This document shows positions 37,901-49,900 of a stretch of DNA of 64,000 nucleotides, piece by piece (within the stretch, counting starts at the first letter, position 1; each line of letters begins with the position of its first letter). Source of the stretch: Yponomeuta sedellus. Lineage: Eukaryota > Arthropoda > Insecta > Lepidoptera > Yponomeutidae. The stretch is taken from contig OW203729.1 in the NCBI GenBank assembly GCA_934045075.1, forward strand, positions 7,287,816-7,351,815, read 5' to 3'. The notes under the pieces were generated by a model. It did no database searches and was not told the DNA's origin. It saw only the letters and a program-made list of their open reading frames with translations. The translations under genes were made by a program, and so were the position numbers.

Positions 37901-40900
37901 TTCAGACCAGTCTTGGTTCTACCCGTTTTGAGTAAAATATTCGAGAAGATAGTTCTAGGTCAACTGCTTACTCACTTCAATGACTACCAACTTCTCCATG
38001 GTCAGCAATTCGGCTTTACGCAAGGGCGCTCTACAAAGGACGCTGGCGTCATGTTAGTTAAACATATATTTAGTGCATGGGAGATCGCAAGGATGCTATA
38101 GGCGTATTCTGTGACTTGTCAAAAGCATTTGATTGCGTTGATAATAAGACTTCTTTTAAAATTAAAGCACTATGGTATAAACGGGAATAGCCTAAAACTT
38201 ATGACATCATATTTAGAAGGAAGAATTCAAAGAGATGATATAAATAGAACTAAATCTTCAGGGTCAGAGGTCAGGATAGGAGTACCACAGGGATCGATTT
38301 TGGGGCCGTTCCTCTTCCTCGTATATGTAAATGATTTGCCGTTCATGGTTCAAAATATGTCAGAGATAGTATTATTTGCAGATGACACGTCACTTATTTT
38401 CAAAATTAAGAGGCAAAAAGATGACCTTGACAATACTAATGATGCTCTTTCTCAGGTACTAAACTGGTTTACGTATAATAACTTATTGTTAAATTCAAAA
38501 AAGACAAAATGTATAAAGTTCACCCTACCAAATGTCAAAGTGGTTGACAGCAAAGTTATATTGGGAAAGGACAAACTAGATCTTGTCGAAGAGACTGTAT
38601 TTCTAGGTATCACAATTGATGCAAAGTTTCAATGGGGTCCTCATGTAGAAAAATTGGCAAATAGGCTTAGCTTTGCAGCATATGCTGTTAAAAGAATTAG
38701 GGAACTAATTGACGTCGCAACTGCCAGGCTTGTTTATTTTAGTTACTTCCATAGTATCATGTCCTACGGCATACTATTGTGGGGACGGACAGCGGACATT
38801 GAGATCATCTTCGTCTTGCAGAAAAGAGCGATCAGATTCATCTATAAGCTAGGCAGTAGAGATTTGTTAAGATAATTCTTTAAAGAAACAAACATCCTGA
38901 CAGTTGCCAGCCAGTATATCTATGAAAATATTATGTATGTCAGAAAAAATATTAGCAACTTTAAAACTGCGGGCAATGTAAATACTAGAAATAAACGTAA
39001 ACTTTTGATCCCAAGATTTAGGCTGGCAAAGGTTAATACATCCTTCATGGGGCATTGTATACGCTTCTACAATAAAATCCCTGAAGATATATTAAGTTTG
39101 AGTGAAGCGCGGTTCAAAAAATGTGTAAAGTACACCTTGTGCCAAAAGAGCTACTATAATATTATTTAGATGACAATGATGTCTGGAATTCAAGTATATA
39201 AAATTCACGAGTTTAATAGAATCTGTGTAAATTATGTTAATTAAGGAATTTCAAAAGACTAAGTTTGGAGTTTTTTTGTCCATTTTTTCTCCAAAATGAT
39301 CCAGATTTTAAAATGGACAGCTAGTTTGACTTGTAACGTTCATTAAGCCGCAGTATCTGCGCTACTTTGAATAAAACCTTTTCATTTCATTTCATTTCAC
39401 AACACAATTCCATAAAATTATCCAGAAATGCTGACTAAAGTGGTCTGTGGTGAAAAATTGAACACACTACCTCGTGTGTAATTGTTTGTTTTAATGTTAA
39501 CAACGCTTTTTTCTAAAGGGGCCTCTAGACGGGCTACACTTTTTGTGATGTATTTGGCTACACTATATCCCGAAAATACAAAAAAACATTTTAATGCAGC
39601 ACATGGCTGGAAAATGTATATCCCGGCCATTCCCGGCAACATTTCTACAACAGTATGTGGCTCAATATTTTGTCTTTACTCGGGCTACATACATAAACAC
39701 GAACGAACCAAAATAAAGAGAAACAAAACAAACACGAACATAGCTCTAGTCGAACAAATCGCAGCAAACTTCACTTCACGTAGCATAAAAAAGGGACGCA
39801 CTTAGGCAGTAAAGTGACACAGGCTGAGAAAATATTGCAGTATTTCGATTGCAAAACGATCGTTCCGGCCATATACAAGGGCTGGGTTACTAAAAACTCA
39901 TCTGATACACAAAAAATATGTCACTATATATCCCGGCCATACGAAAATATTGCCAAATATTTCATAGTCTAGCCGTAAATGATGGCTGATGCTATCGGCC
40001 ACACATTTGCTACACATTTTTGTGAAAGTATGGCCCGTCTAGAGGCCCCATAAGATGCAATCGGGCTAGCAGCGGTCATAAAGTTTTGCGCTAACAACCA
40101 CACTCCCACAAATAATATCTGTAACTAGTGTGGAGGTCTAGGTAAAGCCCTGTATTGACGCTACCTGCATCGTTTTTTTGACCGCCCGTTTCATCCGTTT
40201 GTTTTTCTTCTTCCTCATCTTTATGTGCCGTCTCCTATCAGAGGCTGGCAACCAATTCGACTGTCTTGTTTTTCGAGGTTGCCAGTACAAAAAAGGAACT
40301 GGTACTCTGTCGAAACCACTGTCGCAGGTTGTGTAGCCACGATATTTTTGGTCTTCCAGGTCTCCTTTTTCCTGGAACCTTTCCTTGTATCATAAGTTGA
40401 AGGAGACTGTATTTGTTGGTACGCATCGAAATCAACCCTTTATATGTCCCCACTGTTGGGCCACGGGTCTATATTCCTATATTGCAGGAAGGTTAGATCA
40501 TACTCCACCACGGGGGCCAAATCTGAGTTGGTGGAGGATTGTAAAACAGTGGCGGGCCTTACTGTCAGAAGTTATCAAGCCGCCCATAAGGCCTCTGACA
40601 TGGTTTAACGACTGCCATTACATGACAGCCGGCACCAACGGCTTAACGTTAGTACGCATGATATGTCCGAAATACTCCAGCTTCCATTTCTTAATAGTGT
40701 TAAGTACCTGTTTTCTTATTCATTTTATGCAAAACTTTTGTTTTTGCTGAACTTTAATTTTGTTCGTAGGAAGCTTAAGAGGCTGAATCTGGGCGGCAAC
40801 GAGCTGGCAGCTGTCCCACAGAAGGCTCTGGCGCTGCTCGAGAACTTGAAGAAGTTGGAAATGCAGGAGAACCGTATTACCACCATCACAGAAGGCGACT

Positions 40901-43900
40901 TCGCAGGTAAACAGCCTCATCAAAAACACTAAGGTGGCTAAAGGATTGCTCCGTGAGAATTGCTTCCGATATAAACGTAATTTAATTTTATTGACAAACG
41001 GCATGGCTGATAAGTCTTTTAGAATACATACTATGTTCAAGGCTGAAGTTTGTTTTTAATAAGTTGATTTCGGATGCTAAGCACTATGAAACATCGATTA
41101 ATTGTGCAATTACACCTACTTTATTGTACACGTACCGTGTAACACGACATTAAATAAGAAATAACTTGAACAAAGGCCATAGGTACACCACCCGGATTGG
41201 GCCCCGTCGTGGAGTACGGCCTATAACTTCCTCAGGGAAGAGACCCGTGTCCCTCGAAGGGGACATAGTGGGTTGATGATGATAAAGGCCATGCATGTTT
41301 GTGTTCTCTAAACGTATTGGCAAGGTTTCATTATCCACGTCGTTCGTAAATAAAAATCAATCCACGTTTGTATGGGAATTGCTCCTTGAGGGGCCGCTTT
41401 AAAAAGGCGTCTCGCGTAGCAATACTCATAACTTTTAGATTCTCATCCGTATCTAGGGTTAGAAGCAAACAACTTGATAGACTTGACTGCTTCCGTGTTT
41501 TAACGATTTCTATCAACATGAGTGTCTTCGTGAAGAACAAAACTGAATGAAATGTGAATCCGCTATTTGACTCTCTTTTCAAGTAAGTCTTAAACGGTAA
41601 ATAACTCTTCCATTAGACCAAAAAATATTTTAGTATATTTTTTGAGGACCTAAAAGCAACATAAAAATATATTTTAAAACTTTATTTTCCTAAACAGCCA
41701 AAAACGCGGTCAGCCATTTTTGTCTACGCTATATATTACCGACCTTATGATAAGTGCATACAATCCGCTATTTGACACGTATCAAATTTGACGCGATTAA
41801 TGAATATTTCCTATAGTATTTAACGTAGGAAACCAAAATATATTGATTTTGCGAAGTAAGTATGCAGGATGGCTGCAAAATTTGCAAAGTAAAAAAAAAT
41901 TTCCTTGGTTAATTCGTAACGGCGAAAACGCTATCCACCATCTTGAAACCATCTAAAGTATGTAAACAAACATCTTTCAGCCAGAGCCAGTGGACATTGA
42001 TTATTATAGGACTTACATCAAAGTGATCTTCACATAATTCGAATGTTAATTTCACTGGGTACATGAATCCACAACTTCCCGGGGGTCTTTATTGACGTGT
42101 TTTTTCATTCTCGAACAATGCAATAAAGATAATTGGTATATTTTGGATGTAAATTTGATGAAATCATGGTTGCGTTGTTGTTATTTCACTATGCTCAGAG
42201 ATCACTTACAGAAAATTAAATGTTAAACTTTGTTTAAAATTTTTTGGACTTCAAACCATAGACAAAAATGGCTGACCGCGTTTTTGGCTGTTTAGGAAAA
42301 CAAAGTTTTAAAATATATTTTTATGTTGCTTTTAGGTCCTCAAAAAATATACTAAAATATTTTTTGGTCTAATGGAAGAGTTATTTACCGTTTAAGACTT
42401 ACTTGAAAAGAGAGCCAAATAGCGGATTGACTAGCATTCCGAGGTCCAGATGGTCATCAGCGTTCTTGTTCCAGGTCTCAGAAGCCTTGATTCCCTGGGT
42501 CTAGCACACAACCAACTTCGCGAGATCCCTCCTCAAGTGTTCTCACATCTCACTTTCTTGAACTCCCTGGAGTTGGAGGGCAATCAGATCTCGAAAATCG
42601 ACGAAAAGGCTTTTGCTGGACTTGAAGGTAATGGATGAAAATGCGATATTTTTAGCAGTTATAGCTTTTGGCTACTTAGGAATGGTGCTGCTAAATTCAC
42701 ACTAGGTATCCTAATTTTGACGCCGATTTCAGTATTCGGTAAAGTGAAACCTAGGCCATAACCTCAAACAAAATATTATTCAAAAATTGGATCCTGAAAT
42801 ATTTGACTATGTACTCGTAAAATCCTTGCAGCAAAGTGATATTTAATGTCTGAAATGAATGGTATCAACCTTTTGAAAGTCCTCATTGCTGGGGCAAGGC
42901 TCCCTTCCTGCGTCGCAGGAAGATTAGGCCATTTTCTACCACGGGCCTACTCCGGGTTGATAGAGGAGTGTAAGACAGTGGCGGGCCTTACTGCAGTGAA
43001 CAACCACCTTCATTTCTTACACAGAGAACCTCCAATACCTGCGATTGGGTGACAACCGTCTCCACGATATCCCGTCCGAGGCGCTCCGCCCCCTCCACCG
43101 CCTGCGACACCTGGATCTGCGCTCCAACAACATCACTTACATCAGCGAGGACGCCTTCACTGGCTACGGTGATTCCATCACCTTTTTGAACCTGCAGAAG
43201 AATATGTGAGTATAATCATCATCAATCCGTTAACACCCACCCGAATTCATTCGCTAATCGAGTGACAGCAAATTCGGCAAAAGTGACTTAAGCTGGCTCG
43301 CGCCAAAGCTATCTGACAGTACCATGCGCCGTTTATCCGTGAGTATGTCTATAGAGAAAGTCAGTTTAAAAATATTTTGCACGATGACATTTGCAGAACG
43401 ATCCATAGATTATTTATACGACTAAGGAGCCAGGCAATCAGCTATTTATAAGTTTTTCGCTGAATGAGTGTTTGCCTATTCAGTTACTTATCCAGTGAAT
43501 TGCCGCAAGTTGAGTCATGTTGCTAAATAACTAATTATAGTCTAGCTAGAAATGTGTCTTCTTTCGGTTCTAAAACTCGGAAGTCTATTTGGACAAAAGG
43601 GGTGTCTGAAAGTGTTGCCGCGTGAACTAAATTCAGCTTTCCACCTTAATTACTGAAGTTTCTCGGAGACAAGGACTACTGGCTCACTTTAACAACAACC
43701 AACCTCAGGGATATGATATGATTAATATTGTTTTCTCACAAGTTGGGCCATAATAAGTATGAAGGCGGTATTGAGATTTAATATTTAGTTACCTACCGTA
43801 ATTTTTTCCCCCTTTTCAGATCCTATAGAAAAGATAAGTTAAAAATAATCTTTAATGTACAGAAAAAGACACTTACAAAACTAAATATTAAGCCCGCCAA

Positions 43901-46900
43901 TTGTACGATTCACGCTGGTTAAATAATAAATAAGCATTTTTATTGAAATATTAAGATTTTAATAAAATATGATTATATTCTGCACATTTATGGAGCACTT
44001 TGTGCGTAATGTCAGACAAGTATTCTGTTCGCCAGGCAGGTCTCGTCTAGTCCTTTTCTTTGGTTGGATTTTATATGTTCTCAGGGTTTTGGTGTAAATA
44101 ATGCGTACACGATGAAAAATGAATATTCTAATTACTTTAGAGAACAGAAATCTAATTTATTCGTAACAATACAGATTTTGAGCAACGTCTATATCGGTTA
44201 GGATTTTTCGAATGTGTCAAAAAATTAGTTCCGCTGTTGTCCGTCGAGGGAGCTGTTCTTGATCGTTGATCTTTCAGAACGTCGATAGATGGCGCTAGTT
44301 TCCCAAACATGCCCCCGGCCTTGGAGCCTCCAAGGGACATTCGATTCGTCTTATGATTCGTCTGAGGTCTCCGGCTGTAGCGGTAGCGGGCAGATCTTCG
44401 AGAAAACTCGCTGTGTAACGCCCGTTGCAGTCCGCACGTCGGCGACCCGGGAGACACCGTCTTTTCCAGGGTAAATACGTATGATGCGCCCCATTCTCCA
44501 TTTTAGTGGTGGCGCGTTGTCGTCTTTTATAAGTACCACACTGTTGAGAGTTATGTCGTCTCCTTTCGTCTTCCATTTCATCCGAAGTTGCAGCTCAGAG
44601 ATGTATTCTGTCGACCAGCGATGCCAAAAGTGCTGACGTAGTTGCTCGATGCGATCGTATCGTGCCAGCTTGGTGAATTTCGCCACTCTCAAGTCCCCGC
44701 AGGCAGGTGCTGTCAGCGGTCGGCCGATAAGGAAGTGGGCGGGAGTGAGTGGGGAATAATCGTTGGGATCTGGTGACATAGGAGATAGAGGACGGGAGTT
44801 CAGGACGGCCTCGATTTGTACCAACGCCGTGCTGAACTCTTCGTACGTTAAATGAGCATTACCCACTATTCGTCTGAGATGGTGTTTGCAGGATTTAACC
44901 CCTGCCTCCCATAAACCCCCAAAATGAGGTGCATAAGGTGGAATAAATCTAAATTTAATGCCATCATTGGCCGAAAAATCAACAATTTTCGTTATGTTGT
45001 TGTCGTCCAATGACAAAGGAAATTCTTTCTCTGCTCCGACAAAGTTTTTTCCGTTATCTGAGAATATTTCATGCGGTTTGCCGCGACGAGAAATAAATCG
45101 CTTTAAAGCTAACAAATAGTCATCGCTGGATAAACCACTTACAAGTTCCAAGTGAATAGCGCGTGTTACAAAGCAAATAAAAAGGCAAATGTAACCCTTC
45201 ACGAGCACTGCACCTCTGCCTTTACGGTTCAATATATAAACAGGTCCCGCATAGTCTACTCCAACACGGTAAAAAGGAAAAGTAGCTTCTAACCTTTCAG
45301 GCGGCAAGTTTCCCATAACGGGAGTCAAGGTTTGTCCTCTCATACGAGTACACTTCACACATTCGCGAACCACCTTTCTGGCTAAGTTCCTGGCACCAAG
45401 CGTCCACCAACCCTCGCGAATATTAGCTAACAGGAGCTGAGGTCCAGCATGAAGTAACTTTGTATGTTCAAATTCGAATAAAAGCTTCGCAAGTCGCTGT
45501 TTACCGCACAAAAGTATCGGATGTTTTTTATTGAAATTAAAATTTTCCGAGTTACACAATCTACCACCCACTCTAATGAGCTTATGTTCATCTAAAAACA
45601 CGTTTAAAGCCGACACTTTACTAATTTCTTTGCCTTTTACGTTGTTTAAAGATTTATTTTGATGCAAAATAGAATAAACATCCAGGAATGATTGTTGCTG
45701 TGCGAATCTAACTAGCATACGCTGCGACAATAGCAACTCATCGGCCTATAACAAACCGGTTCTGCGGTCGTCCGGCTTTCCGTGCGCTTTGAGACGGGAA
45801 TTATATATAAAACGCAAAACGTAAGCGCCTGCACGTTTCAATTTAGTGAAAGATGAAAATCTTTGAAAATCGATTAGATCGGTCGGCTGAACTGAGACCA
45901 AACTAGTTGTAGCTTTAGTTCTCAGCTCAGGTAAGTCGCACAACTGATCATTTACATGACTGTTAGACCAAACTGAACCATGTTCATGTAAAAATGGAGG
46001 ACCTTCCCACCATAATGAACAATCCTTTAGTGAATCGAGATAAAGACCCCTGGACACTAGGTCGGCCGGATTGTCTTGGCTTTTTACATGAAACCATTTT
46101 AATTTACAAGTTATTTCGTTTATTAAAGTTACTCGGTTTTGAACGAATGTATTTAATAAGTGGGGCGATAAGCGCAACCAGCCGAGAACTATAGTCGAAT
46201 CCGACCAGAAATATCATCGAATTTTAATCGGAGTGATTCTACAATGCTTTTATATAGTTTAGCTCCGGTAAGGGCACCACAAAGTTCCAGCCTGGCAACT
46301 GTACCCCGCTTTAGTGGCGAGACTTTGCTCTTGGCACAAAGAAGATTGACAGTAATGTCACTATCGTTACTGTAAGTGCGGACATAGGCACAAGCGCCGT
46401 AAGCGCTCTCGGATGCGTCTGTAAAAATGTGAAGTTCTGTGTACTGTGCATGTTCGCCCTTAATGTACCGCGGAATCCTTATCGCATGTAGGTATTTTAA
46501 CGTGTCTATAAACTTATTCCAACTCTCAAGAATATGATCACCTATAGGGTCATCCCATCCAATTTTGCTCAGCCATAATTGCTGCAACAATATTTTTGAC
46601 ATAATTACAGCTGGAGCGAGAAGACCTAAAGGGTCATATATCTGTGAGATTATTGACAGCATTTTTCGTTTAGTCAACATAGCCGTATTTAATTCTACCT
46701 TTGAAGTGAAATGTAGTTTATCGCTGTCGTTAAGCCAACCAAGCCCAAGCATTTTGCTTTGCGTATGTTCACCTACTGACAGTTCTTTTGAAATTTCAGT
46801 TGACACATTCCAATTTAGTGTCCATTTACGCAATGGGAAGCAACCAGATCTGAGAACTTGCGAAGTTTTTTCACAAATTCTCAAAAGTTCCCGTTGGTCA

Positions 46901-49900
46901 TCATGCCCCGTTATCAAATCGTCTACGTAAAAGTCCTCGCTTATCACCTGGGCGATTACGTCATCGTCGCATTCCCGCGCGAGTTGCTGTAAACAACGCA
47001 TGCTCAAAAAGGGTGCGGATGCTGTTCCGTAAGTGACGGTATTAAGTTGATAGATTTTTATTGTTTCTGAGGGACTTTCACGCCAAATAATCTGCTGCAG
47101 ATTTCTTTGATCTGATTGTATCAAAATTTGATGAAACATTTTTTCTACGTCAGCACAAGCCACGTACTTGTACTGGCGAAATCGCAACAATATAGAAAAT
47201 ATGTCGTTTTGTAATTTTGGCCCCGGCAACTGAATGTCGTTTAGTGATTTGTCAGAGGTAGTGACCGCGCTAGCATCAAAAACTACACGTAGTTTAGTGG
47301 TACTACTACCCTCGCGGAACACTCCGTGGTGAGGCAAGAAGTAAGAAATCGCACCTGTATTGGTTAGTCGACTCATGTGGCCTAGTTCAATATATTCGTT
47401 TATGAACTCGGTATACATTTGTTTGAACTGAGGCAACCGATTCAGTTTCTTTTCTAATGATAAGAAACGAGTTTCAGCCATCTTATACGAATCGCCGAGC
47501 GCATCAGCTGATTCTTTAAGAGGCATACGGACCGAGAACCGTCCGTTATCTTCGCGTTTAGTCGTTTTTAAGAAAATGTCTTCGCACTGAAGCTCATCTT
47601 CTGTCAGAACGGTTCTTTGAGGAATTTCCTCTAATTCCCAAAACCGTTCCAATTGATCGTTTAAATTTCGTGTGAAATTACACTGGACCTGATTAATGCG
47701 CAAGCCTTTAGTGTAAAGTGGCCCAGATATCAACCATCCTAACTTGGTGTTTTGCAAATATGGGCCGTTTGATAATCGTATATTCCCTTCGTTTAATAGT
47801 TCCCAAAATTTGTCAGCACCTATTAGGAGGTCGATTTCTCCGGGAACGAAAAATGTCGGATCTGCCAACTGAACATTGTCAGGTATACGTATAGTATCAG
47901 CGTCTATGTCTGTGGAAGGCAGACTAGACGTGATACACGGCAAGATCAAACATTTGACGCGCGTGTTAAAATCGTTTAGTTTTGATCGAATAAGTATGTC
48001 GCATGATTGAGTTGAATGTGTGACCGATTGTCCCACACCCGAGACTTGAGCTGTGGACTGTATTAATTTCAAATTTAATCGTTTAGCGAGTTTTTGTGAA
48101 ACAAAACATTGTTGGCTTCCGTTATCTAGGAGAGCGCGAATTGTATGAAATTTGTTATTATTATCAGCCACTTCTATGAGGGCAGTTGATAATAAAACCT
48201 GTTGAGGAAACATTAGCGGCGCATCGGTACCGAGACGGTTGCACTGTGAATTTCGACTTTCCGATAAAGAATGAAGCGCAGTGGCAGAGTGTGTTGACGG
48301 TGCCGTTGTCGCCTGTGTTTGTGAAGTCGAAGTTGAAGCCTCGCTACTGTTTCCGTTTAAGTCAATGTGTAGTAAACTGTTATGTTTATGCTGACATTTT
48401 AAACAAGGCCCAAAGAAACAATCGTTAATAGTGTGTCCGGTTCGTAGACAGTTAGGACAGAGGCATTTTTCCTCTACGAACTTTAACCTATCTTTTATTT
48501 GTAGGTTTAGAAATGAGATACACGTATACAACGCGTGATTGCCTTTGCACATAGCACAGCTGAAGGTACGCGCGTTTTTATTCGCTTTAGGTTTTGTTGT
48601 AGTTGCGTAGCTGTGGGTATGTGAGTGCGTAACAGGTTTTTTATTAGTACTAGATGATTCGTTCTGTTTATTTTTCGAATTACTATTTAAGTTTATCATT
48701 TCTAACATGTCGGCACGGTTTCTTAGGAAAGTGAGTAACTCGTCTAATTTAGCACCAACGTTGGACGCTAAAGAACCTTTGAAGTTCTCCCATTCGCGTT
48801 CAGTTGAGGAATCGAGTTTCGAGACCAACAAATAAATAATTAATGTATCCCACGTATCAGTCGGTTCGTTTAGTGTTTTTAGTGCGCGTAGGTTCCGGCA
48901 AACGGAATCAATTATTTTTCTAATTTGAATGGGCGACTCTTTGTTTGCTGATTGTATGGCAAACAACGACTTGACGTGATTATGTACTAGGAGGCGATGA
49001 TTATGGAACCTAGCCGTTAGAAGTTCCCATGCGTGCTGGTAATTAGAAGCGGTGAACTCCAGAGCACTAATGACCTGAAGGGCACTTCCTGATAATGATG
49101 ATTTTAAATAATGAAATTTATGGATCGGATCAAGGTCTGTGCGACTGTGTATCATGGACTCGTATGAATTCCTGAACTCTAACCAAGCATCGTAGGAACC
49201 ATCAAAGGCAGGCAGTTTTATGTCGGGTAGTTTTACATTGGCCCTAACTGGATTTGTTGAGGAATTTAATTTAGGACTTTCGTCTTCGCCATCAATTAGA
49301 CATTGTGCAGTGGCCATGCAACTGTAAAACTGTTCCTCAAAAGACTCCCTGTACTCCAACTGACTACCATCGTCATCACTAACGATTGATTCAATCTCAT
49401 CCTGAACATCATTAAACTTCTCAAAAAAGACGTTAGCCGATTGCATTCGCACATGAAGTTCAGCCTTTTGAGCTTTATTTAAGGGTTGATCTACATATCG
49501 CGCCACGAACTTTACGAAGAGAGTCAGCCTAGCTTTCAAGCTACCTCTTTGTCTTTTTAAGTCACTAAGACGAGCATTTTTATTTGGGGACGGAACCCTA
49601 AGTAGCACATCATCATTATTAGTACTCATTTTGGGGGAATACAAGAAACAAAGGTCTACTCACAAACAAAAATCTCGTTCCGACGGTAGATAGCGGGTAG
49701 AACTTTGCACCGACGTGGATGGTGCTGGAATGTAATATTTCAGCACGGTTTTAGCACAAATCGAGTAGGAAGGGAAAAGAAAAGGATATAGGCCTGACCG
49801 TGGTCGTTGCGCTGATGATCTTGAAGCGAAGATGCGGCTCGATGGAACAATGTTCGCCAGGCAGGTCTCGTCTAGTCCTTTTCTTTGGTTGGATTTTATA

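Larger units (their letters stand above)
37140..39400 (+). mobile_element. Jockey/CR1-type non-LTR retrotransposon, 5'-truncated and decayed
   Basis: The left end carries the last residues of an AP-type endonuclease (SDHSGQ near 37170). A linker follows (GDREFALKINDK near 37660), then reverse transcriptase in pieces and a C-terminal segment up to 39169. The 3' UTR ends in TTTGAATAAAACC plus an ATTTC repeat at about 39369-39400. Near 37760 a deletion appears to join the linker directly to the RT fingers. The same 3' end is present at 6846-6912. Confidence 0.85.
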
